From Circinella minor (taxonomy: Eukaryota > Mucoromycota > Mucoromycetes > Mucorales > Lichtheimiaceae), in assembly GCA_016758965.1 (NCBI GenBank), contig JAEPRB010000064.1, positions 1 through 64,000 of the forward strand: a stretch of 64,000 nt of DNA. Reading direction: 5' to 3'. Shown piece by piece: positions 1 through 8,287 of the stretch (the first letter of the stretch is position 1; each line of letters begins with the position of its first letter). A model generated the notes under the pieces. It did not search any database, was not told where the DNA came from, and saw nothing but the letters and a program-made list of their open reading frames with translations. The translations under genes were made by a program, and so were the position numbers.

Positions 1-231
1 TCCCAACAAGCATTTCCGGTTTCGGTTCGAGCTCGCAATCAGAGCGATAATCAATAAATGTAGAAAATGAATAAAATAAATGATTTTTATATAAAACGCA
101 GTAATATTTAATGGACTATTTTTTTTTTTGCATAAATTGTTTTTATTTATTGAGGATATTAAATTTTACTAGACCATTGAAAATGTTTGGGTACACCAAT
201 TACCAAAAAAAGATAACTCTCTGTGCTGGTC

Positions 232-1272
232 TTAAAAGTTATGTTCTGATTGCTCTGGATGTTCTGGAGGTTCTGGATTTTTCCCATGGTAAGATTCGAA
301 TGAATCTGAATTATATTTTCTAACACCATCATCATTTTTATTTTTGAGGTTCATTTTAACCTCTTCATCAATATATTTATTTTTTGCATTTTTTATTTTT
401 TGTACAATAGATGAATATAAAGAATAATCATGAATAATGTTATTCTTTAATTTATTCATCTTATCATGTATATTTCTTTTTTCTTTTTTTATTGTTTTCT
501 TTACTTCTGGCACTGATGTAGATAAAACTTCACAATCAGATTGTTGAAGTTTCCAATGATGATAACATAAATCCTCACCTTCCATAACAGATTTATTACA
601 GATAAATCTGTTATTGTCATCTTTTTCTAAACATATTTTTTATTATATCTAATATCTATACTGTTGAGGTTCATTTTAACCTCTTTTTTTTATTATTTTT
701 TAATAATATTTGAAAATATTTATTATAAAATGCATTGTTAAATGTAACCTTTTTAGGTCTACATTTAGTTTCTTTATTATATAAAGAAATAGGTATAGTT
801 TTTTTTATTTTTATTTTTATTTTTATTTTTATTTTTTATTTTATTTTATTTTCTTTCTTTAATGTTAATGCAGAACAATATATAATATTTTCTGCTTATA
901 TGTTCGACTTTTTGGTTTATATTCCTTTTTTCTAGTAACATGTTTAGAACATTTCCATTTATTGCAATCTATCTTATTTATAGGATCATCTTCACATCTT
1001 TCTATTTTTCTATTACAAATAGAAAAACACTTATTGCTATTTTCGGTATATATATGTATACAACGTGAATTGGACATTATTCCTGTCCATATTGATGATT
1101 TTTTTATTTCATTTTTAAATTTATTTTCTATTGTTTTTTCAGGTATATTTATATTATATGAGGATAATATATCATTTAAACAATGTTTAAATGATTTTAA
1201 CATATAGTACAAAAAAGAATTTGGACATATTGTAATGTCAGCTTGTGGAGTGAAGTTTTGGGGTCTTGCCAT
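232..1272 (-). CDS. unrecognised Cys/His-rich protein, probably two exons
   Basis: I do not recognise this gene. A first exon starts at 1272 and stays open to 865; a second open block runs from a TAG acceptor (exon start about 626) to the stop near 232. Exon 1 carries a dense Cys/His stretch (CFSICNRKIERC, then CNKWKCSKH). The second block repeats the theme with FICNKSVMEGEDLCYHH, followed by a Lys-rich coiled segment and a Pro/Glu-rich tail. The repeated C..C..C..H spacing suggests two small zinc-binding modules; this is inference. No strong splice donor in the right phase joins the blocks (a weak GTCGAA site would fit), so they could be one spliced gene, two genes or a decaying gene. No signal peptide or membrane segment is visible. 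Confidence 0.35.
344..685. repeat. two copies of a short palindrome
   Basis: The 18-bp palindromic motif GAGGTTCATTTTAACCTC occurs exactly at 346-363 and again at 666-683, with a few identical flanking bases. Between them, 585-596 and 602-613 form a perfect 12-bp inverted repeat around a 5-nt loop. The first copy and the hairpin lie in the putative coding block, the second copy in the putative intron. Confidence 0.7.
799..846. repeat. (TTTTTA)n microsatellite
   Basis: This is a run of TTTTTA units inside the non-coding gap of the Cys/His-rich gene. It is typical of the many simple repeats in this window. Confidence 0.8.
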
Positions 1273-1656
1273 ATTTGAGAATTACTTTTTTATAAAATAA
1301 AAATTCAATTTTTAAAAAAAAGTATGTAAATTTTAAATATAATAATTTGTAAACATTTTGAAATTTTGTTACCAACAAAATATGTATCAAAATATGTATA
1401 CGTAATACTGATTTAAAAACATAAAGATGAGCTGATGATTCATCCACTGATGGTCACCAAAGTTTCATAAAATGTTGCAAGTTGGTATCAAGATCCACTT
1501 TTTGTATTATGAATTGAATTTGTGTCACCATAAATAAGAGAGTGTCAATGTCCTGATGAACTGGATGACCAAAATATGTGGTCACAACTGAGTAAAGGAA
1601 TTGACAATTGGCATTCCTTCATCTGTCAATCCTTGTTGACTCCACTCCGCCATTCG

Positions 1657-1738
1657 ATATGGTATTATCCCTCAAAGTCACGCTTTATTCTCAGATAATA
1701 AATATTTTAAGTTTTTCTTTTGATGTTCCTTATATCTC
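1657..1738. repeat. DIRS left inverted terminal repeat
   Basis: These 82 bp are the exact reverse complement of 5701-5782. The 50 bp outside it (1607-1656) are unique to the left end and match the internal complementary region with two mismatches. Confidence 0.95.
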
Positions 1739-1780
1739 TTTAAGCCACGCATTCGTGAATTAGACTCGAGACTTAGACTA

Positions 1781-2569
1781 ATGTCAAGAAATGATATCAC
1801 ACCCGAACAAATTCAAGAACTGCTCGAACTTGCCGCAAAATTACGAACAAGTGACACAGAACGAAACAAATCTGAACCATATGATCTACCGACCGAGATC
1901 ATGGAAGACTTGGAAACGCCCAAACGCAACTTACAAAATAATCTCAAACAATTCACAAAAGACCTCATTAAGTATGAAGGTGGCCGATGGACCCAACCAG
2001 GGGGTATCAACCAAAACTTCATACCCGAACTTAAACAACAAACGATGGACACCTATTCATCAATTCAAGGAAAGTACAAAGATGCAGAGAAATTGCGCTC
2101 CACAGGAAGAGCAGCAATGGAAATATATGAAGACCTTGAGTACATCATGGAACACAATCAAAATGACGAATTACTCAAAGACATCAGAGAAAAAATTCGA
2201 CGCTTGGCAATCTTTGGATTCGCCAGTGCAAAACAAATCGATGTTGAAGCCAAAGAAATGGCTAGGAAAGCACTGCGATTGCCAACAGCAGTACGCCACA
2301 TCGAACAAGACGATGATGAAGAAAAAGACTTGGCATTCAGTCAGGAAGCCATTGAACAAATTAACAGGGTGCGTTTCGAGACAGCACTTATCAACAAGTC
2401 ACACCAACCAGGACATAATTATGACAGACGTCAACCAAACTACAGGGGAGGAAGATCTCGGGGATCTTTTTTTGGCAACCGCCCCCGAAAACCGTGGAGA
2501 CAACAGCCACATCACCAACAAAACACACAAACAGAATATACAAAGAGCAACAACAACAATCAACAATAA
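1781..2569 (+). CDS. DIRS gag-like protein
   Basis: This is an intact 262-aa frame and the first ORF of the DIRS element, placed directly after the left terminal repeat. The N-terminal 180 residues are predicted to be mostly helical and charged. The C-terminal 50 residues are rich in Arg, Gly, Gln and Asn (RGGRSRGSFFGNRPRKPW), which fits nucleic-acid binding in place of a zinc knuckle. In DIRS elements this position encodes the Gag-like capsid or nucleoprotein. The ATG at 1781 is the first in frame after the terminal repeat. Unlike the downstream polymerase frame it has no stops. The family assignment rests on position and composition rather than a recognised domain. Confidence 0.8.
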   Translation: MSRNDITPEQIQELLELAAKLRTSDTERNKSEPYDLPTEIMEDLETPKRNLQNNLKQFTKDLIKYEGGRWTQPGGINQNFIPELKQQTMDTYSSIQGKYKDAEKLRSTGRAAMEIYEDLEYIMEHNQNDELLKDIREKIRRLAIFGFASAKQIDVEAKEMARKALRLPTAVRHIEQDDDEEKDLAFSQEAIEQINRVRFETALINKSHQPGHNYDRRQPNYRGGRSRGSFFGNRPRKPWRQQPHHQQNTQTEYTKSNNNNQQ

Positions 2570-4503
2570 AATCCCAATCACAATTAAATCAACAAGCATA
2601 TGCAATACCCGAAGATGGAATCGTACCAGGAAGACGACTTTCAAGGTTCGTAGATGCTTGGCAGGAATTGACCATACAACAATGGCCAAGATCGGTAGTC
2701 GAAAACGGTTATTGAATACCTTTTGCAACACCACCAGTCCCATGGAAGAATCAACCACTCAAATTAGATATCGAAGCTCAAAAATTGGTGGACCAAGCCA
2801 TAGAAAAATTTCTCAAGGCAGGAGTAATCAGAGTCTCCGAAACCCAAGATACACGCTACTTATCAAATTTCTTCACAATAAAAGAAAAAAACAAGAATCG
2901 TCCTATTTTAGATTGCAGGAAAATAAACAAATTTATCCAATGTCAACACTTTTGAATGGAGGGAGTACCTGCCTTACGAGAGATGATAGAACCCAACGAC
3001 TTGTTATGCAAGATAGACCTTCGCGATGCATATGTAGTAGTACCTCTACACCAAGACTCTCAACGGTTCATGTCCTTCATGCACCGAAACAAAATTTACT
3101 CTTATGTGACCATTCCTTTTGGAATGAGTCTCTCACCAAAATGCTTCTCAAAATTACTCCAATACGCTATTGCACCACTAAGATCACAAGAGAACATTCG
3201 TTGTTGTTATTACTTGGACGACATTTGTTGCTTAGCAAAAACACAGAAAGAAATGAAGAAAAACACATCAAAAATAATAAACCAATTAACAAAACTTGGT
3301 TTTATAATCAATTGGCAGAAGAGTTGTCTCACGCCTTTAACTTGCCAAGAATTCTTAGGCTTCAAATTCAATACAACAACTATGGAAATCTCTCTTCCAT
3401 CAGACAAAATGCAAAAATTACGAAGCAAAATCAAACAAGCCAAGAAACAGACATGGTCATGTCGATGGATTGCAGGCCTTTTAGGGAAGTTAACGGCATC
3501 AATACCAGCAATTGGCGATGCATTACTCCATGCCAGATTCCTGCAAAGAGATTTATCAAAATCCTTAAATTTTTATCGTCACAATTGGGAAGCGAAATGT
3601 CCATTATCAACAAAGGCACACCAAGAATTAGATTGGTGGATGAATATGGCAGAATAACGGAATGGATTACCTATTCACAAGCCATTGGTAAAAACTCCAC
3701 AATTAACAATACATGTGGATGCTTCTGGCTCAGGGTATGGGATAGCATCCGAATATGGGAAGTTTGCAGGGAATTGGACCAAAATAGAAAAAGAATTTTC
3801 GATCAATGTCCGCGAATTGAAAACAATTGCAATCGCATTACAAATACATATAAACAAATTCAACATAAACAATCAACAAATAAAAATTTTCTCCGACAAC
3901 ACTACTGCACTGAAATACACCAAGAAAAATAGGGGAACGGCATCCGAGATATTGCAAGAACTAGCACTAGAAATCCACGAATTATGCCTGAAAAACAATT
4001 TAAACGTCGATTACGAACATATAGCTGGTATAAAAAACATTGTAGCAGACCGTTTAAGCAGAAGAGGAATAGAACAGACTCCAATTTATCAATGGACCCT
4101 TCCCCAAAAAATGTTTCAAAAAATTTGCAAAAAATGGGGAACACGAACAATAGATGGATTTGCCTCGAATCAAGACAAACGAATACCACGTTACTGGAGC
4201 CAAGGACCAGATCCACAAGCAGAGGGCATAGACGCCTTTCAACAAGACTGGCCAAAAAGAGGCCTCTACCTACACCCTCCTTGGCGATTAATACCACAAG
4301 TACTTCGGAAAGCAGTCCAAGAAAAGATAGAAGAAGCAGTCTTGATAACACCACAATGGAAAACCCAATTCTGGTGGCCTCTAATCCAACGATATTGCAA
4401 AGGGAAACCAATGGTGATCAACATCAAACACAAAAAATGGAATCTAGTCGCATGGCGATTATTAATCGCAAGAGGAAGGACGATGGCATCACTCAAGAAG
4501 TAA
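2494..4503 (+). pseudogene. DIRS reverse transcriptase-RNase H, interrupted by stops
   Basis: This frame encodes the DIRS reverse transcriptase followed by RNase H. The RT shows the fingers and palm motifs RPILDCRKINKF and LLCKIDLRDAYVVVPL, the PFGMSLSPKCFSKLL motif, and the catalytic YYLDD. RNase H starts near 3700 with IHVDASGSGYGIA and has the acidic residues in NVRELKTI and FSDNTTALKY. Three in-frame stops break it: TGA at 2713-2715, TGA at 2953-2955 and TAA at 3655-3657. The start overlaps the end of gag in another frame, as is usual for DIRS. The protein would prime and copy element RNA in the host cell, but this copy cannot make a full-length product. Confidence 0.9.
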
Positions 4504-4529
4504 TTGAGTATATGGCGAGAGCAAAATGA

Positions 4530-5606
4530 AGAAGAACCGACTTAGTATATGATGGTCACTGGTCACGATGGGTACATTGGTGCCAACAACAACAAGGAAA
4601 AATAGATCCAACAGCATATCAACCAAAGAAGGTAGCGAAATTTTTGGTTGAACATAAAGATCTGGCATACCAGACGTTAAATGGGTACAGATCAGCAATT
4701 GCATCGGTACTCGATACTTTACATCCACATAACAAACCCCTGGCCGAACAAGAAGAAATAAAATTATTTTTTAAAACACGTGCCCAAGAAGACACTAAAA
4801 TACCAAATATCCATCAAGAAATATGGGATGTCCGTGATATAATACAAGTAGTACTACGGTGGGAGGAAAATAATAACTTATCTTTAAAACAATTACAGAA
4901 GAAGGCGATAGTGTTAACAAGTATTGCTACTATGTGGAGACCACGATCAGACTTGGCGAAATTAGCATGGCGTGATGTGAATTTTACAAAAGACGAAAAT
5001 GGGAAATTACAAGGAATGGTACTATTAGCACGTAAACCAAAAGAAGGAAAACCAAAAACCTCAAAAATTGGCTGCTTATCAAACCCACATATATGCCCGG
5101 TAACAGTTATGTGGCTACTTCCACAAAAAACACAAGACAAAAGAAGTCATTTAAACGATCAAGACAATTTCTTTTTAAGTGGCATTGACACGAAAAAACC
5201 ATGGCCAATCAAGGAAGGCACGTTGGCGAATGTTATTAAGGAAGTAATGAGCGAAGCTGGAATCGATACAAAAAAATATACACCACATACAATCCGGTCA
5301 GCATCCAGTACATTTGCTGTACAACAGGGAATCGACATTAACCAAGTAAAAGAACACGCCAATTGGAGTTTAACCTCCAATACTTTCGAACAATATTATT
5401 ATAGACCTCTTAACCAATTTCAACGTGGAACAAGTATTAATGAAGCAATGTTTCTGGATACTACGGAGAAAGATACCATATCGATTGGCGGAGTGGAGTC
5501 AACAAGGATTGACAGACGAAGGAATGCCAATACGTCAGTTGACGAAATGGAGCCAGTAGATATGGTAGACACCCGCCCATGGTTCATCCGATGGTTTAAT
5601 GGCTAA
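4530..5606 (+). CDS. DIRS tyrosine recombinase
   Basis: The recombinase cuts and rejoins DNA through a tyrosine and integrates the circular DIRS DNA. Core motifs are visible in order: the catalytic Arg in MWRPRSDLAKLAW, HTIRSAS (the H-x-x-R pair), HANWSL, and the nucleophile in FEQYYYRP. The N-terminal core-binding part includes WSRWVHWCQQQQ, upstream of the first Met at 4644. The frame is open from 4530; a TGA at 4527-4529 separates it from an upstream open stretch overlapping RNase H, so the original start was probably further left. Its 3' end (5477-5567) doubles as the internal complementary region, so coding and replication signals overlap. Most of the enzyme is intact, but the N-terminus is likely damaged. 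Confidence 0.88.
   Translation, partial: RRTDLVYDGHWSRWVHWCQQQQGKIDPTAYQPKKVAKFLVEHKDLAYQTLNGYRSAIASVLDTLHPHNKPLAEQEEIKLFFKTRAQEDTKIPNIHQEIWDVRDIIQVVLRWEENNNLSLKQLQKKAIVLTSIATMWRPRSDLAKLAWRDVNFTKDENGKLQGMVLLARKPKEGKPKTSKIGCLSNPHICPVTVMWLLPQKTQDKRSHLNDQDNFFLSGIDTKKPWPIKEGTLANVIKEVMSEAGIDTKKYTPHTIRSASSTFAVQQGIDINQVKEHANWSLTSNTFEQYYYRPLNQFQRGTSINEAMFLDTTEKDTISIGGVESTRIDRRRNANTSVDEMEPVDMVDTRPWFIRWFNG
5477..5567. repeat. DIRS internal complementary region
   Basis: Positions 5477-5531 are the reverse complement of the left outer end (two mismatches), and 5529-5567 are the exact reverse complement of the right outer end (5775-5813). The two parts share a single AAT/ATT. This matches the junction expected if the element ends are joined into a circle. 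Confidence 0.92.
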
Positions 5607-5700
5607 TTGAAATTTACTCAATATAAAAATTCCCACCCTTAATTGTATCCAACAAACATTGTAATAGACTAGACTAGAATAGAATAGAATGCATGTCTCC

Positions 5701-5782
5701 GAGATATAAGGAACATCAAAAGAAAAACTTAAAATATTTATTATCTGAGAATAAAGCGTGACTTTGAGGGATAATACCATAT
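5701..5782. repeat. DIRS right inverted terminal repeat
   Basis: These 82 bp are identical to the reverse complement of 1657-1738. The 31 bp outside it are the unique right end of the element. Confidence 0.95.
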
Positions 5783-6278
5783 CTACTGGCTCCATTTCGT
5801 CAACTGACGTATTTTGGAACCCGATTAGACCGATGTATAATTTCAGATATGCAGGGCACAGGGTATTTAAGTTGTTCATCATAGCTACTGCTTTCAAAAT
5901 CTGAATAGGATAAAAACTAGTATAGGAAAACAATATAGTTTTAATGATATGATAAATAGATCCCGAGATAAATGACACCCTAAGATTAATCTGCTTGGCA
6001 AATAAATGTTTTTGTTGAGTAAACTTCAAAGTGAGATCGTAGACCTTGTTGTCAAGTTGAGTCAAGACAAATTTCATTGATCTGGTGAAAACGACGCTTT
6101 GAGAACTTGTCCGGTCATAAAGAACTAACCAATTGATATTTATGTACGTATATTGAATGTAATATCATGTAAATTCGCGATTCGATGCCCACCTTCCTAT
6201 TTCCTCATCCCACTCCTTATTCTCATCAATATTGCTATGGGTATTGATATAATAACTTAGTTCATCGCCCCATCAATG

Positions 6279-6506
6279 TCAGAAAAATAATTTTAGGCAC
6301 AAGCTTCTTGGATGTTGGTCAGTCTGTGATGTACTCGGACCTATGTAATTCATTGTATATGGGTTTCCTAACGCGCTCCATCGATCGGCTCCAAACAAGA
6401 TACTCCAAGCCCGCCTAAGCACCTCATATTGTAATGCATTACCCTTATGTGATTCTTCCTGATGGTAGAAAATATGTGCTATCAGGCTACCCACACCAGC
6501 ATAAGC
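6279..6506 (-). other. coding-like minus-strand block, unrecognised
   Basis: A minus-strand frame of about 75 codons has protein-like composition (for example IFYHQEESHKGNALQYEVL and LFGADRWSALGNPYTMNYIG). It lies upstream of the frame split by the DIRS element and on the same strand, so it may be another exon of that gene. No splice pair linking them was established. It has no Met start and is bounded by stops. Confidence 0.25.
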
Positions 6507-7439
6507 AGCTTCTTATTCCACTCGATTGTATCCTGACGCATAACGAGAGAGCATCGTATAACAGTGTATCATATCAATGCAAATTTTGTTGATAGCGAGT
6601 TTAATTTAGACGGATTCCAGCATCATCATAATGTGTACACCAAACTCGAGGGCTAACATGACGAAAAATTGGATCATTTGAAAAACGAGCTGGCAGTGGT
6701 GCTATACTATACTGAATATATAGTGTTTATTAACTTTTCTACTTTATGAAACGTGAGCATAAAAATTGGTTATTGTGAATGATTGTTAAAATAAAGCCTT
6801 GAATGTATTGAAAGAACGAGTCAGCATAATGGTCAAGCAATGAAATTTTCTAACTGTTACCATCCACATCATTTTGGTATTACTACGTTTTATTGCTATT
6901 GTTCATTTGTTGCCATTGGACTTATTCATACAGGTATGTTGAGCAATTTCGACTTATGTTTTGATAAAGTGCGTAAGATAATCCATTTTGGCGAATGATT
7001 CTTCTTTTGCGTGCCTTACATATATACAAAAAGCATTACTGCCTAGGGCGCCGTCTTTTCGATTAAGTGAAAGAGTACAGAGAGTAATAGGCGATAAACT
7101 GGTTCTTGTGTGGGAAATTAGAACGAGGAGGATACAGGCCCTCGAGTTGTGTTCGCTGGGGAATCATTATATCCAAACCTAATTTAATCTCTAATGTTAC
7201 TCGATCTATGTTTCATCCATCCATTTTAACGAAATCCTCTACAATTTAACATTTGCTGGAATTATTGTTGCTAGGTTACATTGGCTAGAGCCCCCTTAAA
7301 AAAACCGCAATGAAAAAATGCCCCATCAAATGGTGTTATTTTTCTTTTTTTGGTTAAAAAATTATATGTATTAAAAAAAGCATGTTGTTGATATGTCAAA
7401 ATGTATATGTACAATAAAATTAATATAATATGTTTATAT
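6507..7439. other. intergenic, nothing assigned
   Basis: There is a 64-codon plus-strand frame at 6988-7182 and a comparable minus-strand opening over the same bases. Neither shows a recognisable domain or good splice context. Confidence 0.5.
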
Positions 7440-8287
7440 TCATCGTCGTCTTCGAGAACGATTGGTTGAAGGTGATGATGTAATAGGTTGTGAAGGTGAT
7501 GGTGATGCTTGTTGCCAATTTTCTCGTCTTTTTTCCAGTGCACGCGCCATTTGTGCCTCTAGTTCTTGTTGAACATGTGGTAGTTTTTCTAATCCTATTC
7601 GACTTCGTAATTCATTTACTTTATCTACATAAATATAAAGTAAATATATATATTATTAACTCGTGTAAAAGTAATAATAATAATAAGTTTGTCTTTACCA
7701 TGTAATGGATCATAGTCTAGATTTCGTATCCTATCCACAGACTTTTTTAATTCATCTCTCTCTTTTCCAAGTGATCTTTCTGCTTCAGTGATCTACGTCA
7801 ATACAGGATATTAGCCAAAAAAAACCCCCCCAGTCTTATCGTAAAAATAAATAAAAACATTATACTTACGGCTTCAATATCACGTTGTACGCTTTGAATC
7901 ATTTCGAATAACATTCGCTTTTCTTTTGTTAATCGCTGTCGTTCTGAAACTATTTCATCTAAAATTTTTTCTTTGTGATCAAGCGATTCAATGTTTTGAA
8001 TAAGATTTGCTTTACAATTCAATAATGATTGAGTTGAATCCCTATACAATTTTGGAAAAGAACGCGAAAACAAAAAAGAAAAAAAAAAGAAAGTGAGAAT
8101 AAGCTCTGGTTATGACAGTGACTTCTTGTGTACCCAAGAATGCTCAAGAAAAAGTTACGAACCGGATTGCTTTTAGTGATTGTTGTTGTGACTCTATGCT
8201 AAACATGAAACCTAAATTAGTATAATCATTTATATTAAATATAACTTTCTATTTCTACGAATTTGATGGATCAGCTTACTCTTCCAT
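7440..8287 (-). CDS. ZC4H2-like coiled-coil protein lacking the zinc finger
   Basis: Five exons join in phase: 8287-8280 (8 nt), 8198-8163, 8041-7870, 7792-7699 and 7624-7440. They give 164 aa with GT-AG introns throughout. The product is one long charged coiled coil. Its pattern follows animal ZC4H2: an N-terminal IES...LKAIR block, a central Glu/Lys-rich coil, then YDPLHDKVNELRSRIGLEKL, closely parallel to the ZC4H2 segment ending in a Leu-Arg-x-x-Leu-Gly-Leu motif, and a final WQ. ZC4H2 then has a C4H2 zinc finger near its C-terminus; here the protein ends in a Ser/Pro linker and NRSRRR without it. The match is from memory of the family; function in fungi is unknown. The 8-nt first exon (ATGGAAGA) depends on a good GTAAGC donor. 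Confidence 0.65.

Larger units (their letters stand above)
1607..5813 (+). mobile_element. DIRS-type tyrosine-recombinase retrotransposon
   Basis: The element is about 4.2 kb and carries gag, reverse transcriptase-RNase H and a tyrosine recombinase on the plus strand, in three different frames. It has 82-bp perfect inverted terminal repeats (1657-1738 and 5701-5782). An internal complementary region (5477-5567) contains the reverse complement of both outer ends. This is the defining layout of the DIRS order, which replicates through a closed circle and integrates by recombinase without making a target-site duplication. ATT is present at both edges (1607-1609 and 5811-5813), and one ATT lies at the circle-junction sequence inside the internal region. 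In-frame stops in the polymerase and at the start of the recombinase frame indicate an inactive copy. Confidence 0.95.
1454..6077 (-). pseudogene. minus-strand reading frame split by the DIRS insertion
   Basis: Reading leftwards from an ATG at 6077, a frame stays open to the right edge of the DIRS element (codon AAT at 5813-5811). The left flank of the element continues in the same frame from 1606 to a TGA at 1456-1454. With the 4.2-kb insert taken out and one copy of the ATT target kept, the two flanks read through as a single frame of about 139 codons. The frame is also open upstream of the ATG for about 30 codons, and after the TGA it remains open to about 1238. The protein is not recognised; it is rich in aromatic and Ile/Leu residues. 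It could be a host gene knocked out by the insertion, or an exon of an already decaying gene. Confidence 0.45.

Noticed and set aside
20..60. tRNA-like B-box (GGTTCGAGCTC) near the window start
   Set aside because: No acceptor stem, A-box or anticodon arm could be folded around it.
1791..3932. A 713-codon open frame overlapping gag and reverse transcriptase
   Set aside because: It lies in a third frame over well-supported gag and RT coding sequence and has Asn/Thr/Lys-rich composition with no motif. It is best explained by the A-rich codon use of the element, which avoids stops in this frame.
5535..6077. A single 180-aa minus-strand protein
   Set aside because: The frame runs from host sequence into the DIRS right end, so the C-terminal half is antisense element sequence. 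The true continuation is on the other side of the insertion.
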